NCBI RefSeq assembly: GCF_012273895.1
Contig: NC_052104.1
Location: 1,426,001-1,490,000 of the forward strand
DNA from: Zerene cesonia
Taxonomy: Eukaryota > Arthropoda > Insecta > Lepidoptera > Pieridae
DNA: 64,000 bases
Direction of reading: 5' to 3'
Made by a program: the position numbers and the translations under genes. Below, one piece after another: positions 27,301-39,557 of the stretch; within the stretch, counting starts at the first letter, position 1, and each line of letters opens with the position of its first letter. A model generated the notes under the pieces. That model made no database searches. It had not been told where the DNA came from and was given only the letters and a program-made list of their open reading frames with translations.

Positions 27301-28181
27301 GAAGTATTCATAGACTACAGTGAAGAGACTTCAACAAGTTCTGGAGAAAGTGCAACTGATCTTTTGAGTTGTTGAAAAGTTGTTGTTATATAACTGTCGC
27401 CAGTATGAAACATAAATAATTTAGTTTTTTTTTTTTAACGGAAGGCAGTATTCTTACATAAATATCCAAGCATCTGATCAACCGACTTCGAAAATGGAGG
27501 AGTTTTATTTCTATCATCTATTTGTATGTTGTCATTCGGAGACGTCGGACCTCTTTCGTAGAAAAGAATTGTTATTAAACTATGACTGCACACATAAATA
27601 AAACACAACTGAATATTTATAAACATGATATAGAATTTTGCACAACAAGAGTCGCGGGAGCCCAAGATGATCGCATTCTTACACGCACGGAATGGCTAAT
27701 AAAGCGAAACTAATTTACAATCGTGTATACGTGAATATTTCAGTAATGCAAACGGCGAGCAACGAACTCCAATAATAATAATTAAACACAACATAAACAT
27801 TGTTATATATCGCCCCTGTATATATAAACGTACGGTTCATTATAACTTATAATTAAAAAAATCAAATGGATGTAAGTATATAAATGGAAAGTGTACACAT
27901 AAAAGATACCAAGTAAAAAACGTGAGTCATCCATTAATAAGAAATACCAATACATGTGATTTCACTATTCACTGATAAATAAGATCAAAAACAAAATAAT
28001 ATCAATGATATGTAGAACTTTCTTGGAAAAGATTGGCTATCCTTGGAAAAGATACGCTGAAAATTTAGATTTAAGAAACATCGTTCTTAGTATTATTAAA
28101 GTCATTTTAATAAATCGAAATAAGATATTTTAATAAACCACGATAGGTTAAAGGATAGATAAAACATTGTGTATTTTAGTA

Positions 28182-28362
28182 GAAGGCGAAAGTTTGCAAG
28201 TATGGATGGATGAATGGATGTCTCTTACTCTTTCATGCGAAAACAGCTCATCGAATCTGTATGAATTTTTTACAGAGATAGATGATAGTTTGGATAACGC
28301 ATAATACGCTTCATTACACGCGAGTGACGCCGCGGGTAAAACATTTAAACAACGCAGCTATC
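28182..28362 (+). mobile_element. Degraded Helitron-like element
   Basis: Contains GAAGGCGAAAGTTTGCAAG, CTCTTTCATGCGAAAACAGC and ACGCGAGTGACGCCGCGGG, the skeleton of the same group. Both ends are blurred. Confidence 0.45.
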
Positions 28363-28441
28363 CTGTACAGGTCTGCAGTTGATGAACCAATCACGATGAA
28401 CTGATACGGACGCAAAGTTTTTATCACGATTTTATATCATA

Positions 28442-28652
28442 CTAGCTGCGCCCCGCGGTTTCACCCGCGTAAATCCGTATCCCGTAAGAATATCGGGATA
28501 AAAAGTTGCCTATATGTTATTCCAGTTGTCCAGCTGTCTACGTACCAAATTTCATTGCAATCGGTTAAGTAGTTTTTGCATGAAAGAGCAACAAACAACA
28601 ACGTGTGTGTGACACGTCCTTACAAACTTTCGCATTTATAATATTAGTAGGA
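28442..28652 (-). mobile_element. Helitron-like element, inverted copy
   Basis: Minus-strand copy: the plus strand reads CTAGCTGCGCCCCGCGG at the left and ATAATATTAGTAGGA at the right. It is 211 bp because of a small insertion in the TG-rich part. Confidence 0.75.
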
Positions 28653-28968
28653 TTCTATTTATCTAAGCGGATATTGCAATGAAATTCCATTCAGCTTTAA
28701 GCAAGCAAAATCTGACTGCTATCAAAAAACGCAACGCGTCGACATATATTACGAACATAACCCAACCATAACAGATATCCTCCGTCCCACGACAGCAATT
28801 GTTCTAAGAGACTATATATATCTTCGTGTTGTCTAGAACGGTTCCTCTTCCGCATAACAAATGACTGTGATGACGAGGTAACAACCGATTATTATCGGAA
28901 GCAACTGGTGCAATGAAATTTACGGGATAGATTTAATACGCCTCGTGACATATTAACATTAATATAAT

Positions 28969-29526
28969 TGTTACGGACGAACTAGCCCCAATTGTCGCAT
29001 ATCAAGCTAACATAGAATAAAGTTTTAAATCATATATCATTGTATAATAAAAGAAGTATTAAAGTATTTGAAATGTATAAACTTACGTATGTTTAAGTGT
29101 ACTATTGTAAGATGTTATCCGCACCGTCGGGACTATCCCCGGTAATCAAAGTGTACACTCTCTCGCTCGCACTACCGTATGCACGGAGTTATCCCTAGTA
29201 GTGGCGAGCGGGAGAGTAAGCGTTATAAAAATAGCCAGCGCAAAAGCATGTTCATGTTCGCTCCTCAAGAAATTATTCGCTCTGCAAAAGTCCTGCTAAG
29301 AAATTGTTTACTCTGCAAGAATTTATGTTCAAGAAGTAATAATTAAATACTCCGCAAATTGTTTGTTATACGACCTGCGCTTTGGCTGAGGAAATTGTCA
29401 AGTACCAAGTATTGTAAATAGAAGAATAAGCTACGCATGTATATGAATAAGAATACAGTCCACGTCGAATAAACTATCAAGATAAAGAAGAGGGTTCTTT
29501 CATTGTTTCCCCACTGACCCCCTTCA
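28969..29526. mobile_element. Solo LTR of an LTR retrotransposon with 5-bp target duplication
   Basis: Starts TGTTACGGACG and ends CCCCCTTCA (TG..CA), 558 bp, flanked by perfect ATAAT repeats at 28964-28968 and 29527-29531. Inside are a TATAAAAA box at 29224 and an AATAAA at 29468, in the order expected of U3-R-U5 on the plus strand, plus a strong hairpin at 29157-29217. No internal region or second LTR is seen, so it is a solo LTR left by recombination. A 5-bp duplication and TGTTACG start fit BEL/Pao or Ty3-type elements; the superfamily is not decided. Confidence 0.85.
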
Positions 29527-29530
29527 ATAA

Positions 29531-29695
29531 TCATTACTAATGTTATAAATGAGAAAGTAATTCTGCATGTCTGTTTGTCTCTTTTTTCACGCATAAACCA
29601 TTGAACCGATTTTGGTCAAATTTGGCACCAAGACTGACAACGGGATGCAATCCAACTATGCGGGTTTTCTTTTGGCAATGCGGGCGGAAAGCTAG
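29531..29695 (+). mobile_element. Helitron-like short element, variant family
   Basis: Begins TCATTACTAATGTTATAAAT, contains the AACCATTGAACCGATTTTGG core and ends GGAAAGCTAG before T. Shortened relative to the usual copy. Its 5' end was the landing site of the solo LTR. Confidence 0.6.
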
Positions 29696-30360
29696 TTGTA
29701 TATATTTGTTAGTTTTATACAGTTAATCAACATTAAGTTACTGAGTTCCAAAAGTTGTTATTAGGCCTTTTATGGTTTACTTCGGCCATCATCTGATTAT
29801 ATATAATTGTATCGTTTCTTTATTATTTAATTATACTTAAATCAATTACCATGTAATTTATTTTGTTAAAAATAGAAATAATTATACTGCCTTGCGTCAA
29901 GTAAAAAATGCTCATATAGTATATATTAGGCAAAGAATCAAACAAGGAGGAATCATACTAAATTATAAATTCTATGTAAAGAAAGCAAACGGGCTTAAAA
30001 TTATTAAGAACATAATGAGAATGCACAGAGACTCCACTCCGAATCCACTGCCAAACCGATGCAGTCAGATGATAACAAGTCACAGCCAATCCAAATACGT
30101 TTGGCAAAAAAATACTATTAGTCAAAAAATATACTATTAGCAAAGAGGGCAGTTGAGTAAAACATTTATAAACAACGTATGATCACCAAAGCACAATTAC
30201 TACGAGGCGCCCCGTTTCAATGTTAGGCGACATTTTATAGGATTCCACGATTCAACAAGTCTTGAAAACTACGAGTATTAGCGACATTGTGACAGCGCAT
30301 TCACACAATCCCGCGAATAGCGAGGCGATAGCCAGGCGAACTATATGCTTTGGATGGACA

Positions 30361-30512
30361 TGTATTATTTAAATTATTATTACTTTTTATATTATTTTAA
30401 TTTTAACTTTTGTAATTATGTTATTGTGAATTTCTTTTTGTAAAATTATTATAATATGTGATATTGGGTCCTTGTTACCCCGAAATAAAAAAATTATTTA
30501 TTATTATTATAT
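30361..30512 (+). mobile_element. Probable non-LTR element 3' end
   Basis: GATATTGGGTCCTTGTTACC and CCGAAATAAAAAAATTATTT followed by (TTA)n. It looks like the polyadenylated 3' end of an inserted retroelement; no coding part was seen. Confidence 0.4.
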
Positions 30513-31147
30513 AAACCCATGTGTAAACAGTACACTCGCTATTGGCCTAATGAATCGCATATTCGAGTTAACATTGGTTTTTCGGACATAATTAAGTGGA
30601 AAACGAATGTATGAAAAGAAAAAGATTCGCGTCCACACTCGTATACGAAAGTTTCGTTACACACACACACACACATTCTTGTAAATGCACCATAACATAG
30701 CGTATCAACACTGTGATGAAATGGATGGAGCGTGTCGACTGCTACGTGTTGTATTCCGATGACTGAGTCAGGAGTCCGGTGGTCATTGCACCGGTTTTGG
30801 TTAAAGGAAATAAAGATGTGAAGACTTAATCGTTGAATTAGTAGAAATCCAAACGTGAACATAAATAAAGTAAATTGTACTGAAATTGTTTTATCACTGA
30901 TAAATCAATCATACAGAAGATCAGAAAATATGACAATAGCACATGTAGCAAAAAATACATTTCCTCGAATCATCGTCTTCCAGTTCTGTATAAATAATTT
31001 ATTTATTAATATACCTAGGTAGAACTTGAAACTTAATGTTTAAAGTTGAATATCGCTAGACAATATTTAATTTAAAAAATTAAGGTACATAGTATTCTAT
31101 ATATATACATGTAGCATAGCAGTTATTGAAGCGACAGAACAACCTGA

Positions 31148-31353
31148 AGCCGGAGGCCCGTTTCCTTTTCCTCACCCGTCCTAGTCCATTCCTTTTTTAC
31201 AGTCGTTAATCCTTTCCTTTCCCTTACCCCATAAAAGCGGGCAGCGCATTCACGGAGCACATTTCACTACCTTTGCGAATGTTTATGGGCGGTGGTGATC
31301 GCTTACCATCAGGCGAAACACCAGCTCAGCTGCCCGCTATGACATAAAAAAAA
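31148..31353 (+). mobile_element. SINE, 5'-truncated copy
   Basis: Starts AGCCGGAGGCCCGTTTCC and matches the 3' two thirds of 51042-51398, ending CCGCTATGACATA(A)8. Few differences from that copy, so both are probably young. Confidence 0.72.
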
Positions 31354-34300
31354 CCTTCAAATGCATTTCAAGAAAACGTGATAATCCGATTCTAAAATCG
31401 CTGAACACGCGCAAGAAAAACCTCTAATCAACCAGCAACAAAAACGACCCAAAGAATGAACTAGCTCAATATCAATGATACATAAATGACAATATTTACA
31501 TCACAAAATTTCGTTACTTCAAGCTGACCAAGGTCGCGGGACGGCCGCGCGTCAACATCCGACAACGTGCATCATAAACAAGACGTGAATAAACAATGGC
31601 TTTGCGATTCAACAGCTCAGTTATCTTGAGAGTTGAGACCGCTCCAATGTAAACGGAAATTGTGTTCTAAATATTTTCAATCTGCAAACCGCATAGGTTT
31701 CGTGTCGAACAAGTCGATTCTGGCACCGCATTCTTGTATGGGTTTGGTGATTTCGATGATAGTATCCGTGGCGGATAAAGTGACTTTAGGACTTTAGTGA
31801 CCTGAACGATTTAAGGACATCGAAGATAGTATTTTACACTATATTTATGAGTTATGGAGTTTTAACAAATAATTAAACAATCACTGGCTTTCACAACAAC
31901 AAATCTATAAATAATTATTATTATTTGCAAATCCTTGTTTATCACAAAAAATATATTGGTTTTCCGTAATCATTCTTTTCCGTTTTTAAATGAGATTGAT
32001 CCTCTTCAAATAAACAATCTATATAACAACAATTTCAAAAGATTCTCAACAATTTCGCCCTCTTTTCGACGTAACTCTTCAGCAAGGAAAAATACATTGC
32101 AGCTAATATATTTGTTTACCGGAAAATTGAGAGAGCTCTTAGCCGAGGAAATCATAACTTCAGTATACGAATAATTTGCATGAAAGCATGTCGATTGAGG
32201 TTGTAACAATAACCAATTTTCTCGACATGCTCAATTTAGACGTATTTGATACGAATAACACGCGGAAGGGGATCCGAGGTTACGTATAATTGCAGGGTAC
32301 ATTGAAGAGTTCCAGCGTACGTATATGTTTCGATAGGAAATCAAGAAAACTATCATTATTTTTCTGCTTCAATTTTAGCCTTACGTTTTTCCCATATCCT
32401 GACTGCAAGTTTTTCTAGACCTCGTATCAATTTAGATATTATTATAAAGCTGTTCTATCTTATCTAATTATCTATTTTTATCTATACGAATAACATAAAT
32501 CTAAAGAGTTTGTTCGCTCCCTACTACTATAGGTCACCTATTACTTACTTACGGCCGCTTACACACGACATTTTTCTTAATTTTCTTAATGCTTACCTGC
32601 AAAAGAAAAAAAAAACATTTAAACATACATAATATCATAATTAACATGTTATATTTAATTACCATTGTTTAAAGGTATAAGTTTATATCCTTCAGTTTAC
32701 AATAGATAATAACATATTAATCATTTATGATTTATGACAATAATATGTTTATGACTGATAACTAATTACAATAATCGATCAATATTTTTCGTCTTGTCAT
32801 CTTTCAACAAAGTCTATCAAGTAATTCAATAAAAAGATTCACATTTATAACATTTTAACAATTATGTTGGAATCCGCAATATTTTAACGGATCAAACTAG
32901 AAATCAAACCGTCATCAGTACATCAATGACGCTTATTTTGATCGCAATTGAATCGTCAATAAGTTTTTATATAAACTTATTTATACAAAACTCTTAAATA
33001 AAAGATTTAGTTACTACGACTTTAGAATGCGCGCATTACGAAATTCCTCGATAATCATATATTATACAATGGCATGCCTTTCACATAACAGCCTTAAAAC
33101 GTGAGCGTATTTGTCAGTTCATGGAAACATCGATCGAATTGTTTTAAACGCAAAAAAAGAGAAACGTTTTAAAATTAGTATTGATAATGCGTTACATATA
33201 AATTATTCAAATGGTTGAATTTAAATTGGGCTGTTATATTTTATAGCCGCATTCTAAACAGCTTATGAAGACGTGGCTCGGTTACTCAATGACAAAGGAA
33301 GATGTTATTTAAAACGTATTGAACTATAAATAATAATATAAATACATCATTCAAGCAGAAATTTATTTGTTATATTAAATTTCCTAGTTGAAGAGTAGGT
33401 ACCTTATATAAAATATTTCAATAGCTTAGGTCCATCATTATGTGGCTAGTATAGAATGGAGATTATATGGAAATCGCTATGACATATTTATGTAATTTAA
33501 ATTGTAATTTTAAAATTGTGAGACAAGGACAGAGCTACATAACAACTAACTAACACCACATCTCACAGAGTAAAAAGTATATTTTTCACTGAAGACAGAA
33601 GAAAACGTCACTTATTCCGATAAGGTTTTTGAATAATACATAACAAAGAGTTCATATAAATATTAAATACAGTAGTACAATAAGTAAACAAAATTATCTC
33701 TCGTCAAGTACAATAGTTTGTAGAAGCTATCGCGTTATTAAACTTCCATAAATTTATTATGGCTGCATAATCTATTAATATTTTATATCTCACATAAATA
33801 CGTGTAATGAAATACATTTCAATAATCATAAAATCTCTTTATTTACAATGTAGGTACTAGAATAATAGATGCGTCATATCTGCATAAAACATAAACGGAA
33901 GGTGGTATGGAAAAGGAATCAAACAACCAAACAGGTATACTTTTTTATTAATAAATATATAATATATGTAATAAAATAAAGTGTCGTTGTGGGTATAAGA
34001 TTTCCCCTCTCAAAAAAAAACAAACAATATTATCCCTAAAACTAATACCTGTTGTTATTATTTATTTATGATTACGTCGTGAAAATGGAACCCATTACCA
34101 TCCAGTAAAATTAGAAGAAGGTAATAAAATGAATAAATTAAATTTATGACTTATAATTATTTGAATAAATAATAGAAATCTCCATCGATAGTTACGTAAG
34201 CTCTTTTAAATTAATCTCGTATGGTTTCTTATGTTATAAAAACATTTTAAAAGCATAATATTTATAATTAATAAACCATATCTACAACACTTAAGCTGGC

Positions 34301-34383
34301 TATAGATACAAACCAGTACTGCAACGCACGTAAAATTAATTTTTATTCAATTTCAGAATTCCTTCCGTATGACATAACACTAA

Positions 34384-34566
34384 CTAGCCGACCCGGCAAA
34401 CGCTGTTCTGCCTTACTCTTATAATTTAACCGTATGAAAAATAGATGTTGGCCGATTCTCAGACCTACCCAATATGCTTACCAAATTTCAGAGGAATCGG
34501 TCAAGCCGTTTCGGAGGAGTATGGCAACGAAAACTGTGACACGAGAATTTTATATATATAGATAGA
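34384..34566. mobile_element. CTAGCCGACCCGGCAAACG-type interspersed repeat
   Basis: Nearly intact copy of a repeat I recognise from many insect genomes: GATGTTGGCCGATTCTCAGA, CAAGCCGTTTCGGAGGAG and ACTGTGACACGAGAATTTTA, ending in (TA)n then GATA. Superfamily not assigned. Confidence 0.6.
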
Positions 34567-36508
34567 TATTAAATAAAAACGAGTTGTTGTCACATAGATT
34601 ACAATAAACCCCACTCGCCGCGGTACATCATTCGACAGTTTCGTTTTTAAACCCGTTTCACCGTAAGATGGTGAAAGTGTTGCGTGCCAGATACAGCTCA
34701 TCATATCTAGGTAACCTTAATTTTTACATCAATACAAATTAAAAAGACCCACTTCTGTGCTCGCGCATTATTCGTGCGACATACGACAAATTCTTTTACG
34801 TCATTTCACGATTTAGCATTGAGCAAAAAATAGACAACTCGAAATATTTTTTTGCTCTAAACGAGTATATTATGTAAACCTAAAATTGATAATATTGAAA
34901 AATATCACATGGCAAACGTGAACACATCGAAAAAATTGGGTAAATTTTATCATGTTCGTAACTCAGCGGATAATTTTCGTGAGACACTAAGCGCCTATTT
35001 GGCTACAAATAAAGTGCAATTGTGCAAAACATGTTTTATTATACTTCGGGTATTATTATTTTAGTAACATTATCATGAAGTAGCGATATCGATGAAAGCG
35101 AATTTATCCATTTAAAATATACATAATAATTATTAATTACGTTGAAGATATTATATATTGGAGATAAGACAAGAACAAAAAAAAACATATTTTCTTGATC
35201 AGAACAAAAAGAAACAGGCATAATTGTAAAGTAAAACATATAACTACCCAACATTGGCAACATCCCGGCAGGTATGCCAATAAGTATATAATCGAAGCAG
35301 ATGATTCTACTTCTACTTAACATGACCATACTACTGCAAAATACTGTTCTATTATAAAATGAGAAAGCCGACAAATATACAATAATACACACATACACGC
35401 CTATCCATGTAAACCTCGTTATCGAGTCAAAGATGTAATGTTATTTTAAAATTGTATCTCAATTTCTCCTACGGATGCCATGACGTATTTTACACATCCC
35501 GTGTACTTGACGACAAGGTGAGCAGTCTTATAATAATAACCCGGCAATGACTAACTTAGATATAATTGTTTTATCATAGCCCTGAAGTGCAAATCGAAGC
35601 ATTCTTCAGAAGAACGTCTTATTCCCCGCTTCAGTTTTCTAGGCCGAGAAGCAATTTTGTACAGTACAATAACAGGCCGCTGCATTGCCATACGACTTAC
35701 AAAGCTTGTACTTTTCAAAAGCATTTCTTTAAATGTTAATATTTTCACAAGTCTCGTCTCGCCTACAAACGGAGAAAGTTCCAGTGAAAATCTTTTCTCG
35801 AGACAACGGCAGTTTTAATTTCCATCTGGCTCCGAATGCAAGGTCGGTGGAAACAAACAGTTGACAAGAGAAATTTACGTAAAACTTTAATATTGTTTGC
35901 GTAACAAATATTCAGGCTAATCGGTCGACTTTTTGGCAATGGCCGTGTCCTCGCGAGATGGCTATAGTTTTATCTTTATGTGTTAAATTTTACAAATGCA
36001 TACAATGAAGGCGCCAACTCAAATAGAACGACAATGTATTTTTACGCACACAATTTTAGCTTGCAAATTTTAGATTCGTATTATTGTAGTAGATACGTCA
36101 TGTATTTGTCTGACATGTGCTAAAAAATCACGTTTATCTTATTCACCTTTCGAATGTTTATACAAGGAAGCAGATATATAAAAATCCCTTATTGCATCCG
36201 ATGCAGACTGGCACAATCTTCAAAGATCCTAATTTTATATCTCCCAAATTTTGGTCTGCAAAAAGGTTTCCTACAAAAACAAGTTGGCCGGTGGCATTAC
36301 CTTCACGGTCTGATTCCTGCTGTAATAGATAAACGTGCTAGATACAACGGACATCCCACGCGTTTGCATATCTTATGCTTTCTTGCTTCATACAGCACAC
36401 TTATACCTCGAGCTGAGCAGAACAGCGGAAAGATATTGATTGAATCAAGACGAAATAACTCACACTGATGGATTTAAATGTTCATAATATATTTAGAGTA
36501 TCAATCAA

Positions 36509-36708
36509 TCCTTCTAATATTATAAATGCGAAAGTTTGTAAGGATGTGTGTGTGTTTGTTGCTCTTTCACGCAAAAACTACTGACCCGATTGCAATGAAA
36601 TTTGGTACGTAGTCAGCTGGACAACTGGAATAACATACAGGCAACTTTTTATCCCGTTATTCCTACGGGACCCGGACTTACGCGGGTGAAGCCGCGGGGC
36701 GCAGCTAG
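36509..36708 (+). mobile_element. Helitron-like element, 200 bp
   Basis: TC start (TCCTTCTAATATTATAAATG) and CGCGGGGCGCAGCTAG end before T. The hairpin stem keeps one G change in the loop (GTGAAG). Little diverged, so probably a fairly recent copy. Confidence 0.75.
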
Positions 36709-37438
36709 TTAATAGATAAAGGTAAAGTTTTCGTTCACGTTTCGTTTGCAGCTATCTCTGCAGGTACCTACTGTAGTTGAAACAGAACTCATTACATTTC
36801 TACACATATAACAGCGTCGTACGGTTACTCCACTCTATTGCTATGAACAATATAAGTTCTTCGAAACATATATTTCACAACAAATGCAATTCGCAATATT
36901 TGATCAGAATATCGCACACATACCTGCGCTGTTGGGTGTACAATTCGCGTTTTTTGTCTGGCTGATTATTATTCATCAGTTGAAACAAACGAAAGTTGTT
37001 GATTGATACCTCATTAACAATTCAGTGTGCGCGCTAACAGACACGTAAGCGAATCTTCACTAAATAATTTAGCAAAATTTGCTTGATAGACGTCGTCCAG
37101 AACAAAATTTGAACATAATAAAATTAAATTACGTAAACATTTAATAGTTCTTATAAAGTGTTTCTTTTTTATAGACTTTAAAATGAAATATCCGCATTGA
37201 TCTAGTCGGATTTTGAATAAACAATCTTGTTTCTTACAAGATTGATTCGTTTGAAATTTTTTCCAGTAAATTCATAATTTTGAATTTTTAATATTATTTA
37301 AATTAATTCTATTGCAGCGCGTTCAGAATACATTAACATTTGCCGAATATTTATCCGAAAAAAAGATTTATTAATTTAAATATATAATATAAAATTAAGT
37401 TTTATTTTGTTTCCAATCTAAAATAAGTGTTTTTAACG

Positions 37439-37710
37439 ACACGATTTTATGTATATTTGTATGTAACGGACTGATTTAAATTGGATTATGACCCTCTTGT
37501 AACGGATAGATTTAATTTAAAATTTGTACACTTATCAAGGATCGGTGACAGTAGGTGCAATATTTTCATGAGGAATATTTTCATGAGGTTATGCCAATAA
37601 CCTGATTAGGATCATCAGGATTAAATAAATTCCAAACGTATATTTACGAATAGTAAGTGTAGTAGTTTAAGTAGGTAATACCGTTTAGTTGAGTATCATT
37701 TAAACGTGTT
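37439..37710. mobile_element. Diverged copy of the ACACGCTTT-ended repeat
   Basis: ACACGATTTTATGTATATTT start, CACTTATCAAGGATCGGTGA middle and TTTAAACGTGTTTTTTTTT end. It lies about 150 bp left of the composite element around gap 2. Confidence 0.4.
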
Positions 37711-38269
37711 TTTTTTTTTAGTTTTTTGAAACTAGACCTTATATTATTTATGATAGAATACCGATTATATCGCCTGCCGGAAATACATTTTCATATCAAA
37801 TACCGGTTGGATAAGAGAGACAACTTTTAATTTGAACAACAAGGAAGGTAGGATATTTATAAAGATATAAAGGAGTATTATACATTTAGAAATTAAAAAC
37901 TTTTTAACGGATTTTAAACGCGATTTATTCACTATATTAGGTACTAACCCGACGTTTCGAACAAAGTCAAGTCTCCCCGTGACCACGCTCGCTGTAAGTT
38001 TCCTCTTCCCGTGGATCTCTGCACAGTGCAGACGTATCTTGTGTGTTATTAGAGTTAATTTTTATTCGTAAATCAGTTAAAATCATAAAAAAATTGCGTT
38101 CAATTATACCAGAGCTTCATAAGTTACAGAGTGTGTCAGTGTTAATATTTTCGTATAAGTGCAAAAGAGACGTCCATAGCCAGTACGTCATTACGACAGG
38201 CGAGCGAGAGAAATATAGCACGTGATCTTCTTCTATTGCTGCTATCCTGGTACTTCACGAAGCGAGCAA

Positions 38270-38354
38270 TGCCTTTTGTTAAACGAACACCACCGCAACT
38301 CGATGCCGCTAGTACATCTGAAGCTTCAACTGGGCAGACAGAGCGATATGACTC
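38270..38354 (+). CDS. Start of a retrotransposon ORF, cut by gap 2
   Basis: ATG at 38270 opens MPFVKRTPPQLDAASTSE and ASTGQTERYDS and then enters the gap. A Ser/Thr/Pro-rich start behind a long leader, with a TAAATAA tail after the gap, suggests ORF1 of a non-LTR element. No domain can be seen in 28 codons. Confidence 0.35.
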
Positions 38355-39354
38355 NNNNNNNNNNNNNNNNNNNNNNNNNNNNNNNNNNNNNNNNNNNNNN
38401 NNNNNNNNNNNNNNNNNNNNNNNNNNNNNNNNNNNNNNNNNNNNNNNNNNNNNNNNNNNNNNNNNNNNNNNNNNNNNNNNNNNNNNNNNNNNNNNNNNNN
38501 NNNNNNNNNNNNNNNNNNNNNNNNNNNNNNNNNNNNNNNNNNNNNNNNNNNNNNNNNNNNNNNNNNNNNNNNNNNNNNNNNNNNNNNNNNNNNNNNNNNN
38601 NNNNNNNNNNNNNNNNNNNNNNNNNNNNNNNNNNNNNNNNNNNNNNNNNNNNNNNNNNNNNNNNNNNNNNNNNNNNNNNNNNNNNNNNNNNNNNNNNNNN
38701 NNNNNNNNNNNNNNNNNNNNNNNNNNNNNNNNNNNNNNNNNNNNNNNNNNNNNNNNNNNNNNNNNNNNNNNNNNNNNNNNNNNNNNNNNNNNNNNNNNNN
38801 NNNNNNNNNNNNNNNNNNNNNNNNNNNNNNNNNNNNNNNNNNNNNNNNNNNNNNNNNNNNNNNNNNNNNNNNNNNNNNNNNNNNNNNNNNNNNNNNNNNN
38901 NNNNNNNNNNNNNNNNNNNNNNNNNNNNNNNNNNNNNNNNNNNNNNNNNNNNNNNNNNNNNNNNNNNNNNNNNNNNNNNNNNNNNNNNNNNNNNNNNNNN
39001 NNNNNNNNNNNNNNNNNNNNNNNNNNNNNNNNNNNNNNNNNNNNNNNNNNNNNNNNNNNNNNNNNNNNNNNNNNNNNNNNNNNNNNNNNNNNNNNNNNNN
39101 NNNNNNNNNNNNNNNNNNNNNNNNNNNNNNNNNNNNNNNNNNNNNNNNNNNNNNNNNNNNNNNNNNNNNNNNNNNNNNNNNNNNNNNNNNNNNNNNNNNN
39201 NNNNNNNNNNNNNNNNNNNNNNNNNNNNNNNNNNNNNNNNNNNNNNNNNNNNNNNNNNNNNNNNNNNNNNNNNNNNNNNNNNNNNNNNNNNNNNNNNNNN
39301 NNNNNNNNNNNNNNNNNNNNNNNNNNNNNNNNNNNNNNNNNNNNNNNNNNNNNN
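38355..39354. other. Assembly gap 2 (1000 N)
   Basis: Placeholder of 1000 N inside a composite retroelement; probably a repeat too hard to assemble. Confidence 0.99.
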
Positions 39355-39484
39355 TATAACGATAAAAGATTGGGAAGAAACTGGCCTTCGAGACACAGTT
39401 CACCACTAGTTCGAAGGTCAGGGTCTGCATTACTTTGTACCACTGTTTCTGTAATAAATAATAAATAAATAATAAATAAATAAA
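39355..39484 (+). mobile_element. Probable LINE 3' end with TAAATAA tail
   Basis: GGGAAGAAACTGGCCTTCGA, CACTAGTTCGAAGGTCAGGG and CTGTTTCTGTAATAAATAAT, ending in about 40 bp of TAAATAA repeats. It follows gap 2 and is likely the other end of the element starting before 38354. Confidence 0.45.
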
Positions 39485-39557
39485 AAAGTGTAATAGAATG
39501 AATAAATCGCGTTTAAAATCCGTTAAAAAGTTTTTAATTTCTAAAAGATATAAAGGA

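Larger units (their letters stand above)
16050..28180. other. Long region without recognised gene
   Basis: Holds gap 1, a LINE tail (18742), a repeat (19666), half a SINE (24157) and scattered unique sequence. Higher-GC patches at 16320-16460, 21880-21990 and 25230-25440 have no splice-bounded open frame I can defend. Likely intergenic or a very long intron. Confidence 0.5.
30513..36508. other. AT-rich region without recognised gene
   Basis: Contains a SINE at 31148 and a CTAGCCGACCC repeat at 34384. A GC-richer patch near 31500-31640 is not coding in any frame with splice sites. Confidence 0.5.
37861..39557. mobile_element. Composite retroelement with inverted ends, interrupted by gap 2
   Basis: A 14-bp direct repeat AAAGATATAAAGGA lies at 37861-37874 and 39544-39557. 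Just inside are inverted copies of a 46-bp sequence (37885-37930 against about 39498-39543). The left copy leads into CCCGACGTTTCGAACAAAGT on the plus strand, whose reverse CGAAACGTCGGG recalls Penelope-like element LTRs. Between lie a 5' leader, an ATG at 38270 and, after the gap, a 3' tail of TAAATAA units typical of a non-LTR element. Interpretation as a LINE nested in, or fused to, a Penelope-like copy is inferred. Confidence 0.5.

Noticed and set aside
30661..30676. Short (AC)n run as a functional element
   Set aside because: Plain microsatellite of eight units; nothing else around it.
35039..35398. Minus-strand open frame of 119 codons
   Set aside because: Longest uninterrupted frame in the AT-rich part, but rich in Ile/Tyr/Phe/Ser as expected from AT-biased DNA; no homology or context.
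37931..37990. Hammerhead ribozyme in the CGAAACGTCGGG region
   Set aside because: Penelope-like LTRs can carry hammerheads, but the CTGATGA core was not found near the GAAAC motif here, so no ribozyme is called.
38142..39468. Five overlapping open frames of 350-430 codons
   Set aside because: All cross gap 2. Only the start at 38270 has some support as a retrotransposon ORF.
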